From the NCBI GenBank assembly GCA_026770585.1, contig MU646361.1:671786-686692 (forward strand): a DNA stretch of 14,907 nt, read 5' to 3'. The stretch's first letter is position 1. The number at the start of each line of letters is the position of its first letter. A program made the position numbers and the translations under genes. Source of the DNA: Baffinella frigidus (taxonomy: Eukaryota; Cryptophyceae; Cryptomonadales; Baffinellaceae). This document shows positions 1 to 5,250 of the stretch, piece after piece. The notes beneath the pieces are model-generated. The model saw only the letters and a list, made by a program, of their open reading frames with translations, did not search any database and was not told the DNA's origin.

Positions 1-36
1 TGCGCCCCTTGTTGTCTCTCGCGCTCGTGGTACCCC
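1..36 (-). pseudogene. 39-nt exon module, copy A (cut by window edge)
   Basis: On the minus strand a CAG acceptor (37-39) is followed by one base and then codons for GYHERERQ. After the second Q the sequence departs from the intact copies, reading QGA. TAC is used for Tyr where copies B and C use TAT, a silent change. The copy cannot be followed past base 1. Confidence 0.4.
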
Positions 37-42
37 CTGCGA

Positions 43-85
43 GAAGAGGGTTCAGGAGGGTGCCACCCCGCGCACAACGTAACAA
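43..85. repeat. Dispersed 40-bp repeat, first copy
   Basis: The segment AGAGGGTTCAGG, a short spacer, then CACCCCGCGCACAACGT, recurs at about 247-292. The second copy differs mainly by a run of 12 G at 261-272. It sits just upstream (minus strand sense) of exon module copy A. Confidence 0.6.
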
Positions 86-158
86 CTTAGCATCCCGCAC
101 CCCGAACAACTTAGCATCCCCCGAACAACTTAGCATCCCCCGAACAACTTAGCATCCC
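82..158. repeat. Tandem repeat of a 19-24-bp AACAACTTAGCATCCC unit
   Basis: Four tandem copies of AACAACTTAGCATCCC with short variable links run through this stretch. Related copies occur at about 556-590. On the minus strand the unit reads GGGATGCTAAGTTGTT, which is the 3' end of the 39-nt exon module (codons for RDAK) plus its GTTGTT donor. The array therefore looks like tandem duplication of an exon end and its 5' splice site. Confidence 0.7.
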
Positions 159-187
159 TCAGCTGTCTCTCGCGCTCGTGATACCCC
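149..187 (-). pseudogene. 39-nt exon module, copy B (intact)
   Basis: The minus strand reads a CTCTCGCAG acceptor (188-190 = CAG), then one base completing a codon, then codons for GYHERERQLRDA and two bases AA before GTTGTT. The length is 39 nt and the phase is 2 to 2, so it could be duplicated without breaking frame. The upstream tract is C-rich and telomere-like (CCCCAAACCCTCAACC). It is one of the two complete copies. The function is unknown; residues are strongly charged and fit a helical coiled coil. Confidence 0.45.
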
Positions 188-246
188 CTGCGAGAGGTTG
201 AGGGTTTGGGGTTTAGAGTATGGTTTAGTGTATGGTTCCACGTCGC

Positions 247-300
247 GAGAAGAGGGTTCAGGGGGGGGGGGGTCACCCCGCGCACAACGTCCGCCCCCCG
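247..300. repeat. Dispersed 40-bp repeat, second copy, with a G12 run
   Basis: This copy repeats the segment at 43-85 (AGAGGGTTCAGG then CACCCCGCGCACAACGT). A run of 12 G at 261-272 replaces the short spacer of the first copy and is a likely site of length variation or assembly error. Confidence 0.6.
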
Positions 301-306
301 AACAAC

Positions 307-467
307 TTCACTCCTACCCACAAGATTTCAGCTAAGTCAACCAGCTCACCTAAGTCAACTTTCCCCTGATTTCGTTTAGATGGACCCTGCCACCATGGCC
401 GGCATTTGACTTGAGGCGCTGGTTTTCAGGGGGAGTTGACTTAGGCGAAATGTTCTGGATCCGAGTG
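307..467 (+). mobile_element. 161-bp dispersed element (AAGTCAACT family), copy 1
   Basis: This segment matches 7642-7802 over the same length of 161 bp with only scattered substitutions and no evident net indel. Shared landmarks are CACAAGATTTCAGCTA, CACCTAAGTCAACTTT, TTTCGTTTAGATGGACC and CAGGGGGAGTTGACTTAGG. CCTAAGTCAACT and AGTTGACTTAGG form an internal inverted repeat. No protein is encoded. It is probably a short non-autonomous transposon. The flanks here do not show the clean direct repeat seen at copy 2. Confidence 0.65.
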
Positions 468-470
468 AAC

Positions 471-509
471 TTAGCATCCCGCAGCTGTCTCTCGCGCTCG
501 TGATACCCC
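471..509 (-). pseudogene. 39-nt exon module, copy C (intact)
   Basis: The minus strand reads a CTCACGCAG acceptor (510-512), one base, codons for GYHERERQLRDA, then AA and a GTTCAC donor-like site. Length and phase equal those of copy B (39 nt, 2 to 2). The open frame continues upstream through telomere-like sequence only because that repeat happens to lack stops (TLNPRPSTSRR). Copies B and C are nearly identical. Confidence 0.45.
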
Positions 510-552
510 CTGCGTGAGGTTGAGGGTCTGGGGTTTAGAGTGTATGGTTCCA

Positions 553-606
553 CGTCGTGCACAACTTAGCATCCCGCGCACAACTTAGCATCCCGCAACT
601 TAGCGA
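553..606. repeat. Second cluster of the CACAACTTAGCATCCCG tandem unit
   Basis: Two full and one partial copy of the unit seen at 82-158 occur here (CACAACTTAGCATCCCGCG, CACAACTTAGCATCCCG, CAACTTAGCG). A lone ACAACTTAGC follows at about 617. Confidence 0.6.
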
Positions 607-654
607 AGTACACGAACAACTTAGCTGCGTTGTATCCCACACGAACCAACAAGA

Positions 655-684
655 CCCTTGCTGTCTCTCGCGCTCGTGGTACCC
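655..684 (-). pseudogene. 39-nt exon module, copy D (frameshifted)
   Basis: The acceptor CTCTTGCAG (685-687) is followed by one G fewer than in copies A-C, so the GYHERERQ frame is out of phase with the module. After ERERQ it diverges. It is followed on the plus side by a segment (711-747) identical to one beside copy E, showing that the two were duplicated together with flanking intron. Confidence 0.4.
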
Positions 685-710
685 CTGCAAGAGGTTTGGG
701 GTTTAGGGTT

Positions 711-747
711 CAGGATTTCCTTGACCAGGGAGACGGAGTTGCCTGGG
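711..747 (-). repeat. 37-bp exact duplicate, possible small exon (copy 1)
   Basis: Bases 711-747 are identical to 1119-1155, while the telomere-like sequence around both differs slightly. On the minus strand it begins after AAACCCAG and can be read as GNSVSLVKEILN, which is open in both copies. No clear GT donor follows, so an exon is only a suggestion. It may instead be a conserved piece of intron. Confidence 0.5.
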
Positions 748-839
748 TTTAGGGTTTGGGGTTGTAAGACCTATGAGAGGTCTGAGGTTCGGCCTGCGGT
801 AGATGCCTACGTTAGATGCGAGGGGCGCTATGCATACTA

Positions 840-1058
840 AACCATCACCCCTCACCTCTAAACCCTACTAAATCCTCACCCCTCAGCTCTAAACCTTACT
901 AAACCCTCACCCCTCAGTTCTAAACCCTACTTACCCCTAACCCCTCAGTTCTAAACCCTGCTTACCCCTAACCCCTCGCTTCTAAACCCTACTAACCCCT
1001 CACCCCTCACCTCTAAACCCTACTAAACCCTAACCCCTCGCCTCTAAACCCTAGACCC
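840..1058. repeat. Degenerate CCCTAAA-type tandem array
   Basis: This is a C-rich array of about 20-25-bp units (CTAAACCCTACTAAACCC with CACCCCTCAGCTCT variants). It is built from telomere-like heptamers that have drifted and re-amplified as a longer unit. It lies on the 3' (intron-start) side of exon module copy E, where it reads G-rich on the minus strand. Confidence 0.8.
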
Positions 1059-1094
1059 TGTGCGCCCTGCTGCCTCTCACGCTCGTGGTACCAC
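1057..1094 (-). pseudogene. 39-nt exon module, copy E (diverged)
   Basis: After CAG (1095-1097) one base and codons for WYHERERQ follow. CGT GAG AGG CAG replaces the CGC GAG AGA CAG of copies A-D, so both Arg codon changes are silent. Gly to Trp is the only replacement in this core. The 3' part reads QGAQ before GGGTC. Confidence 0.4.
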
Positions 1095-1118
1095 CTGCAG
1101 GGTCTGGGGTTTAGGGTT

Positions 1119-1155
1119 CAGGATTTCCTTGACCAGGGAGACGGAGTTGCCTGGG
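1119..1155 (-). repeat. 37-bp exact duplicate, possible small exon (copy 2)
   Basis: This stretch is identical to 711-747; see that entry. Together with exon copies D and E it forms a duplicated block of roughly 97 bp (665-761 and 1074-1172) with only a handful of differences. Confidence 0.5.
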
Positions 1156-1184
1156 TGTAGGGTTTGGGGTTTCTAGAGGAGGTC

Positions 1185-1351
1185 ATAGGCTAACGGACTG
1201 AAACCCGGGTAGTGAGGCCTACGGTATTGCCTACGGTAGGCCGTAGGGCTCCTAGGACCTAATGTTTCGTAGGACCTCCCAGAGGCCCCTACGGCCTACC
1301 GTAGGCAATACCGTAGGCTGAACCACCCGGGTGTAAGCCCGTTAACCCTAT
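1185..1351 (+). mobile_element. CCTACGG-family foldback element, copy 1
   Basis: The segment is an inverted repeat: GGCCTACGGTATTGCCTACG at about 1217 is matched in reverse by a segment ending near 1316. The outer arms pair ATAGGCTAACGG with CCGTTAACCCTAT. The loop is short (around CTAGGACCTAATG). No coding capacity is present. The termini resemble those of the copies at 7121-7285 and 7886-8047. It lies inside the putative intron between exon copies F and E. Confidence 0.8.
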
Positions 1352-1391
1352 TAGAGTGCGGTAGATAAGAGGAGTGCGCCCTGGGCCCCCT

Positions 1392-1530
1392 CCACTTAGC
1401 AGCGGCCGAGTTCCCCCCCCCCCGGATATTCGGGGGAAATGCGGTTAGAATCCAATGCAAATGGATAAGATTCTAGTACAAATCGTGTAGATGGACTGTA
1501 TCCGTGAAGCCCCCGGTGGCTGCTAAGTGG
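1392..1530 (+). mobile_element. MITE-like element with CCACTTAGCAGC termini
   Basis: CCACTTAGCAGC (1392-1403) and GCTGCTAAGTGG (1519-1530) are perfect 12-bp terminal inverted repeats around about 115 bp of non-coding sequence, including an 11-C run (1413-1423). No target duplication is obvious. It is probably a miniature inverted-repeat element. Confidence 0.55.
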
Positions 1531-1583
1531 TGGTGGTTCTAGCCACTCCTAGTGTGGGGCTTCGGAGTCTGGGGACAAACGCT

Positions 1584-1646
1584 AGACCCTAAACCCTAAA
1601 CCCTAAACCCTAAACCCTACACCCTAAACCGTACACCCTAAACCCT
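1584..1646 (+). repeat. CCCTAAA telomere-type array
   Basis: Perfect CCCTAAA heptamers (about 1587-1619) pass into CCCTACA/CCGTACA variants. With 1690-1762 (TTTAGGG) it forms an inverted pair around exon module copy F. The order C-rich then G-rich on the plus strand is the opposite of a head-to-head telomere fusion. Confidence 0.9.
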
Positions 1647-1668
1647 GCCTCTCACGCTCGTGGCAACC
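1645..1668 (-). pseudogene. 39-nt exon module, copy F (diverged, short)
   Basis: The minus strand reads a CACAAG acceptor-like site, then codons for GCHERERQ, then CAG and telomere-like GGTTTAGGG. The Arg codons match copy E (CGT, AGG). Tyr is replaced by Cys and the phase is shifted by one base relative to copies B and C. Flanking arms CCTCTCAC (1648-1655) and GTGAGAGG (1672-1679) can pair. Confidence 0.35.
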
Positions 1669-1689
1669 CTTGTGAGAGGTTTGGGGTTT

Positions 1690-1762
1690 GGGGGTTAGGG
1701 CAGGGGGGTTAGGGTTTAGGGTTTAGGGTTTAGGGTTTGGGGTTAAGGGTTTGGGGTTTAGG
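1690..1762 (+). repeat. TTTAGGG telomere-type array
   Basis: This is a G-rich array with several perfect TTTAGGG units and TTTGGGG variants, immediately upstream (minus sense) of exon module copy F. There it would supply a C-rich tract before the 3' splice site. Confidence 0.9.
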
Positions 1763-1827
1763 GGCGTGTAGCAGAATGGTTGTACAGAGCCGCCGATGAG
1801 AAGCCTACGTCATCGTGTGTTGGAACA

Positions 1828-2040
1828 TCACAGCACAGCACAGCACAGCACAGCACAGCACACCATATCACATGAAATCAAATCAAATAAAAAGCATCAA
1901 ATTGAATTGAATCAAAATCACCACACCACACCACACCACACCACATCATATCACATCACATCACATCACATCAAATAAACAATATCAAATAAAAAATATC
2001 AAATTAAATTAAATCGAAATCACCACACCAAATCAAATCG
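1828..2040. repeat. Simple-repeat block: CAGCA, CACAC, TCACA and AAATCAAAT tracts
   Basis: Successive tracts are (CAGCA)n at 1828-1861, AT-rich AAATCAAATAAAAAGC-type sequence, (CACAC)n at about 1919-1945, (CACAT)n up to 1976, and AAATTAAATCGAAATC. A similar AATCAAATTTGA-type tract closes the window at 14852-14907. A weak relative of the 2070-2116 exon end lies just before the block (about 1796-1820 on the minus strand). No gene is seen. Confidence 0.8.
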
Positions 2041-2069
2041 AAAACTTGGAGAGAGAGAGAGGCGCGTAC

Positions 2070-2116
2070 GTGATCTTGTGTTTGTAGCCCCTCTCCCGCT
2101 CCAGCAGGTCGCTCAC
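2070..2116 (-). pseudogene. 47-nt exon module VSDLLERERGYKHKI
   Basis: The minus strand reads CTTGACAG, then 15 codons for VSDLLERERGYKHKI, then AC before GTACGC. The start is phase 0, matching exons that end in LRAQ, and the end is phase 2, matching the 39-nt module, so spliced products would stay in frame. The start is ambiguous because ACAG followed by GTGAGC could also be a donor. The charged helical sequence fits the rest of the series. Confidence 0.4.
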
Positions 2117-2126
2117 CTGTCAAGAC

Positions 2127-2162
2127 CCAGCGTAATTTAATTTAATTTAATTAAATTAAACC
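2127..2162. repeat. (TTTAA)n AT-rich tract
   Basis: TAATT/TTTAA pentamers form an AT-rich microsatellite, upstream in minus sense of the 2070-2116 module. Confidence 0.75.
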
Positions 2163-2191
2163 CTCCACTCCAACGAAACCACACACCACAC

Positions 2192-2370
2192 GAGAATGCA
2201 AGAGGAGCCTATGTAAAAGTGAGATGCTTTTACAAGTAAGGATTTGCGTTGTAACTTTCATTGATTGGTCACGTAACTAGGCGAAATTAGGCCAGACGCG
2301 AGGTTGGAACACCCTATCCTGGTACAAATGTTTACAACCCCACATGCAAATAGGCCCCTCTTGCATTCTC
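2192..2370 (+). mobile_element. MITE with 21-bp terminal inverted repeats
   Basis: The left end GAGAATGCAAGAGG (from 2192) and right end CCTCTTGCATTCTC (to 2370) pair over 21 bp with one mismatch. An internal hairpin GTAAAAG/CTTTTAC follows the left end. The element is 179 bp and non-coding. No obvious target-site duplication was found. Confidence 0.7.
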
Positions 2371-2439
2371 CATAGGCATGTTCCAGGACGAGACCACTCA
2401 TAATCACGAAACGCACCAAAAAAAAACCACATGCTCTGT

Positions 2440-2580
2440 TATAAAACCCCTACAAACTAAACCCCGACCCTGACAACTAACATCAAAGGACCCTGGACCC
2501 TAAACCCTGAACCCCTAAACGGTTAACGGTAAACACGAAAACCGCAAACCCTAACCCCTAAACCCGAGCTCGGGTAGATA
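2440..2580. repeat. Degenerate CCCTAAAC tract
   Basis: C-rich telomere-like sequence with variants such as CTGAACCC, GGTTAACGGTAAAC and CGAAAACCGCAAACC. No gene is seen. Confidence 0.7.
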
Positions 2581-2639
2581 CGGCCTACCGTAGGCAATAC
2601 CGCAGGCAAAACTACCCGGTTTTCAGGACGTTGCCCCAT
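2581..2639 (+). mobile_element. Half copy of the CCTACGG foldback
   Basis: This matches only the right arm of the family: CGGCCTACCGTAGGCAATAC then AACTACCCGGTTTTCAGG and the terminal ACGTTGCCCCAT. The left arm is missing. The end of the element lies two bases from the GT of the exon copy at 2643, so in minus sense that intron begins GTT and then element sequence. Confidence 0.7.
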
Positions 2640-2642
2640 AAC

Positions 2643-2690
2643 CTGGGCGCGCAGCCCCGCGCAAGAGTCCTGCAGCGCGCGACTCACGTA
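2643..2690 (-). pseudogene. 78-nt exon module, copy 4 (5'-truncated)
   Basis: The minus strand encodes VSRALQDSCAGLRAQ followed by a GTTATG donor. The conserved core LQDSC.GLRAQ matches the intact copies with mainly silent changes (GAC for GAT, TCT for TCG, TGC). The N-terminal half is replaced by unrelated repeat. Confidence 0.45.
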
Positions 2691-2807
2691 ACACAAACCC
2701 CTAAAGGGAGCGCAACTCACGTAACACAAACCCCTCAACACTGAACCCTAAACCCTGAATTCCTAAACCCTAAACCCCAGAGTGGGGGTGCTGCAGCGCG
2801 CGACTGA

Positions 2808-2980
2808 GGGGTTTGTGTTGGGTTTAGGGGTTTGTGTTACGGTTTAGGTTTAGGGGTTGGGTTTCGTGTTAGGTTCAGCGCGACTGGGGAGCGCGACTTA
2901 ACGCAAACCCCTGAACCTAACACGAACCCCACCCCTCAACATAAACCGTAACACAAACCCCTAAACCCAACACAGACTCC
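2808..2980. repeat. Large inverted repeat of telomere-like units
   Basis: The left arm 2808-2878 (GTTTGTGTTGGGTTTAGGGG and onward) is complementary to the right arm 2911-2980, with a few mismatches and small indels. The 32-bp loop contains CGCGACT repeats. The arms consist of the same unit that is tandemly repeated in 2941-3193. Confidence 0.75.
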
Positions 2981-3193
2981 TAAACCTAACACAAACCCGT
3001 AGACCCTGAACCCTAAACCGTAACACAAACCCCTAAACCCAACACACACCCCTAAACCTCACACAAACCCGTAGACCCTGAACCCTAAACCGTAACACAA
3101 ACCCCTAAACCCAACACAAACCCCTAAACCTAACACAAACCCGTAGACCCTGAACCCTAAACCGTAACACAAACCCCTAACCCCTAAACCCTG
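2941..3193 (+). repeat. 72-bp tandem repeat array
   Basis: The landmark AGACCCTGAACCCTAAACCG recurs at 3001, 3073 and 3145, a period of exactly 72. The unit comprises telomere-like subunits (ACACAAACCCCTAAACC). About 3.5 copies are present, the first one being diverged. Confidence 0.85.
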
Positions 3194-3292
3194 AACCCCT
3201 AAACCACAACCCCCAATCCCTAAACCCCTAAACGGTCAACGGTCAACGGTAAAAACGCTCGACCGTGAACGGTAAACGGCAAACCTTAACAC

Positions 3293-3345
3293 CTGAGCGC
3301 GCAGCCCCACGCAGGAGTCCCACATAAATCCAACTCATGCAACAC
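3293..3345 (-). pseudogene. 78-nt exon module, copy 3 (frameshifted)
   Basis: The minus strand encodes WDSCVGLRAQ before a GTGTTA donor. Upstream it resembles the module (HELDL) but with a one-base shift between the two halves and lost codons. It is a broken copy. Confidence 0.4.
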
Positions 3346-3398
3346 CCTACACCCTACACCCTACACCCTACACCCTACACCCTACACCCTACACCCGT
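3343..3398 (+). repeat. (CCCTACA)n variant telomere-like array
   Basis: About eight perfect 7-bp units ACACCCT/CCCTACA occur in tandem. The unit is one base away from CCCTAAA. The uniformity suggests recent local amplification rather than an old telomere. Confidence 0.9.
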
Positions 3399-3515
3399 AA
3401 CCCGAAAACCGCAAACCAGACCGTAAACCGTACACCGTAAACCCTAGCAAAAGGTCAAGTAAAAGGTTAACGGCAACATAGCGTAAATGGTAAAGGTAAA
3501 GGTAGCCCCTGAGAC

Positions 3516-3593
3516 CTGCGCCCGCAGCCCCTCGCACGAATCCTGAAGATCGAGTGCTTCCGAAAAAGCATCCTCCAGCCTCGTATGAGGTTT
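3516..3593 (-). CDS. 78-nt coiled-coil exon module, copy 2 (intact, partial gene)
   Basis: On the minus strand AG (3594-3595) precedes 26 codons ending LDLQDSCEGLRAQ, and GTCTCA (from 3515 down) follows. Compared with the copy at 3753-3830, the last 13 codons differ at five positions and all five are silent (CTG/CTT, TGT/TGC, GGT/GGG, CGC/CGG, GCC/GCG). The N-terminal half has replacements (for example MGE to PHT, LA to FS) but stays open. Phase is 0 to 0. The acidic and hydrophobic pattern (RLEDA..E.LDLQD) fits a coiled coil. No known family is assigned. Confidence 0.5.
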
Positions 3594-3604
3594 CTCTACG
3601 TATG

Positions 3605-3750
3605 GGTTATGGGCCACATGCATACATGGTCATTACTGCATACACATATATGTATGGTCATTACTATACATATATACACACATATACGTACACATACATA
3701 CACACATATACGTACACAATATATTCACACAAATATACGTACATATATTC
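3605..3750. repeat. ACATA/CATATACGTAC microsatellite
   Basis: Alternating purine-pyrimidine tracts rich in CATA, CACA and TATACGTA. In minus sense they lie between the 3753-3830 donor and the 3516-3593 acceptor, so they would be intron. Open frames through here come from the repeat. Confidence 0.85.
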
Positions 3751-3752
3751 AC

Positions 3753-3830
3753 CTGGGCGCGCAGACCCTCACACGAATCCTGCAGATCGAGTTTCTCGGC
3801 CAACGCATCCTCCAGCCTCTCCCCCATCTC
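3753..3830 (-). CDS. 78-nt coiled-coil exon module, copy 1 (intact, best example)
   Basis: The minus strand reads TCCGTTTGGTCAG as acceptor (CAG = 3831-3833), 26 codons beginning EMGERLEDALAEK and ending LDLQDSCEGLRAQ, then a CAG followed by GTGAAT donor (GT = 3751-3752). Both splice sites fit the eukaryotic consensus. Phase is 0 to 0 and the length is a multiple of three, so duplication or skipping keeps frame. Leu and Ala positions alternate with charged residues as in a coiled coil. It is the strongest single exon in the first 5 kb. Confidence 0.55.
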
Positions 3831-3938
3831 CTGACCAAACGGAGTTTTTGGGCATTTTAGTTGGCTCTTTACAAAAACGTTTTTTAGTGGGGGGTTTTGG
3901 TACCAGATTTCGTGCGCTCAATAGGTTTTAAGGCGTAC

Positions 3939-4128
3939 CTGGTTAAACTCAGGCAGAGCCGGCTTCGAGTTGAGTCTATGCCAAAATTTGTCAACTTAAG
4001 ATCACTCGCCCACAAAAACGCTAGGATCCTAGCGTCCGGTCCTTAAGTTGACGAATTTTGCCCTAGACTCAACTCGAGACCGGATAGGAGTCGTGCAAGG
4101 CGAGCGCGCCCCCCAGCCGCTCTTCTAG
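3939..4128 (-). pseudogene. 78-nt exon module, copy 5, split by a foldback element
   Basis: The minus strand from 4128 encodes LEERLGGALALHDSY, aligning to ERLEDALAEKLDLQDSC with a four-codon in-frame deletion. It is then broken by the inverted-repeat element 3959-4083. It resumes at 3958 with LPEFNQ and a CAG donor followed by GTACGCC (GT = 3937-3938). AG precedes the start. The insertion would add about 125 nt of foldback sequence to the exon. Confidence 0.4.
3959..4083 (+). mobile_element. Foldback element with central 16-bp palindrome
   Basis: The arms CCGGCTTCGAGTTGAGTCTA and, reversed, CCGGTCTCGAGTTGAGTCTA continue to pair through CAAAATT.GTCAACTTAAG. The centre holds a perfect palindrome CGCTAGGATCCTAGCG (4019-4034). 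The element is 125 bp and non-coding. It sits inside an exon-like copy. Confidence 0.75.
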
Positions 4129-4135
4129 CTCGAAA

Positions 4136-4597
4136 CGGTTCAGGGTTTAGAGTTTAGGGTTTAGGGCTTAGGGTTTGGGGTTTGGGGTTTGGGGTTTGGG
4201 GTTTGGGGTTTAGGGTTTAAGGTTTAGGGATTAGGTTTTAGGGTTTAGGGTTTAGGTTTGAGGGTTTAGGGTTTAGGGTTGAGGGTTTGGGGTGTGGGGT
4301 CTCCTCCCGCAGGCACGAGACGATTTTGGGCTTGTGGGTTGGGGCTTGGACCTTTTTTTTTAGGGTGAGGGGTGTGGGCCGTGGGGTTTAGGGTGAGGGG
4401 TGTGGGGTGTGGGGTTTGGGGTTTGAGGTTTGAGGTTTAGGGTTTGGGATGCAGGGTGTAGGGTGCAGGGTTTGGGCTTCTGGGATTGGGGATTGGGGGT
4501 TGGGTGTTGGGGTTGATGGTTTGGTATTTAGGTTTTAGGTTTCAGGTTTTAGGGTTTAGGTTTTAGGTTTTAGGTTTTAGGGTTTAGGGTTTAGGAA
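4136..4597 (+). repeat. TTTAGGG-type degenerate array
   Basis: G-rich telomere-like sequence with TTTAGGG, TTTGGGG, TTTTAGG and GTGTGGGG variants. In minus sense it is a long C-rich tract upstream of the 3939-4128 exon copy. A short non-repeat island at 4299-4325 encodes LREET on the minus strand but is too short to call. Confidence 0.9.
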
Positions 4598-4599
4598 AC

Positions 4600-4617
4600 C
4601 TGTGTGATCTCCTCAAG
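4600..4617 (-). pseudogene. Exon-like scrap LEEITQ with GT donor
   Basis: Within telomere-like sequence the minus strand reads CTTGAGGAGATCACACAG followed by GTTTCC, the pattern of an exon end before a donor. No convincing acceptor or full module can be defined. Confidence 0.2.
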
Positions 4618-4640
4618 GTTTGGGGTTTCGGGTGCATACC

Positions 4641-5010
4641 TTTTAGGGCTTAGGGTGCAACATCTTTTAGGGATTATGGTGCAATACCAAGGTTTAGGGT
4701 TCAGGGTGCAATAACTTTTAGGGATTATGGTGCAATACCAAGGTTTACGGTTCAGGGCGCGATACCAAGGTTCAGGGTTCAGGGTGCAGTACCTTTTAGG
4801 GTTAGGGTACAAAACTAAGGTTCAGGGTTTAGGGTGCAATACTGGGTACAATACCAAGGTTCAGGGTTCAGGGTGCAATACCTTTTAGGATTGGGGTGCA
4901 ATACCAAGGTTCAGGGTTCAGGGTGCAATATCTTTTGGGGTTGGGGTACAAAATCAAGGTTCGGGGTTTAGGGTGCAATACATTTTAGGGTTCACGGTGC
5001 AATGCCAAGG
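4641..5010 (+). repeat. Higher-order repeat of 23-27-bp GTGCAATACC units
   Basis: Two alternating units, GTGCAATACCTTTTAGGG plus a tail (about 23 bp) and GTGCAATACCAAGG plus TTCAGGGTTCAGG (about 27 bp), form a composite of about 50 bp. It is repeated several times with substitutions. Both units end in telomere-like GGTT(C/T)AGG. Confidence 0.85.
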
Positions 5011-5178
5011 TTTAGGGTACAAGGTTTAGGGTTTAGAGTTTAGGGTTTAGGGTTCAGAGTTTAGAGTTTAGAGCTTAGGGTCTAGGGTGCAATACCAAGG
5101 TCCAGGGTTTAGGGTTTAGGGTGTAGGGTTTAGGGTTCAGGGTGTAGGGTTTAGGGTGTAGGGTTTAGGGCGCAATAC
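5011..5178 (+). repeat. TTTAGGG/TTCAGGG array with isolated GCAATACC units
   Basis: Telomere-like heptamers and variants run up to the exon-like segment at 5179. GTATTGCG at its end, read on the minus strand, would be the 5' splice site of that segment. Confidence 0.85.
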
Positions 5179-5233
5179 CCTACTGTCCTCTTGGAGATGC
5201 GGTTCGAACTCTTCTTCTTCTCGAAGCTCCTCC
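5179..5233 (-). CDS. 55-nt acidic coiled-coil exon module (partial gene)
   Basis: The minus strand reads GTTTTCGGCGCAG (CAG = 5234-5236), one base, then 18 codons for EELREEEEFEPHLQEDSR, then GTATTG. Phase is 2 to 0, so it would join in frame to the 78-nt modules. The composition is extremely acidic and helical. It is non-repetitive DNA embedded between a telomere-like array and an ATAC microsatellite, which favours selection on coding. There is only one copy, so splice sites rest on consensus alone. Confidence 0.4.
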
Positions 5234-5250
5234 CTGCGCCGAAAACATTA

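Noticed and set aside
82-158. CRISPR-like array (regular repeats of about 16 bp)
   Set aside because: Spacing is 3-8 bp and not unique sequence, and the context is eukaryotic; it is a simple tandem repeat.
350-562. Minus-strand 70-codon ORF as a complete small gene
   Set aside because: It joins telomere-like repeat, a 39-nt exon module and part of a dispersed element; only the module is supported.
1584-1762. Telomere fusion site
   Set aside because: A head-to-head fusion would read TTTAGGG then CCCTAAA; here the order is reversed with an exon-like segment between.
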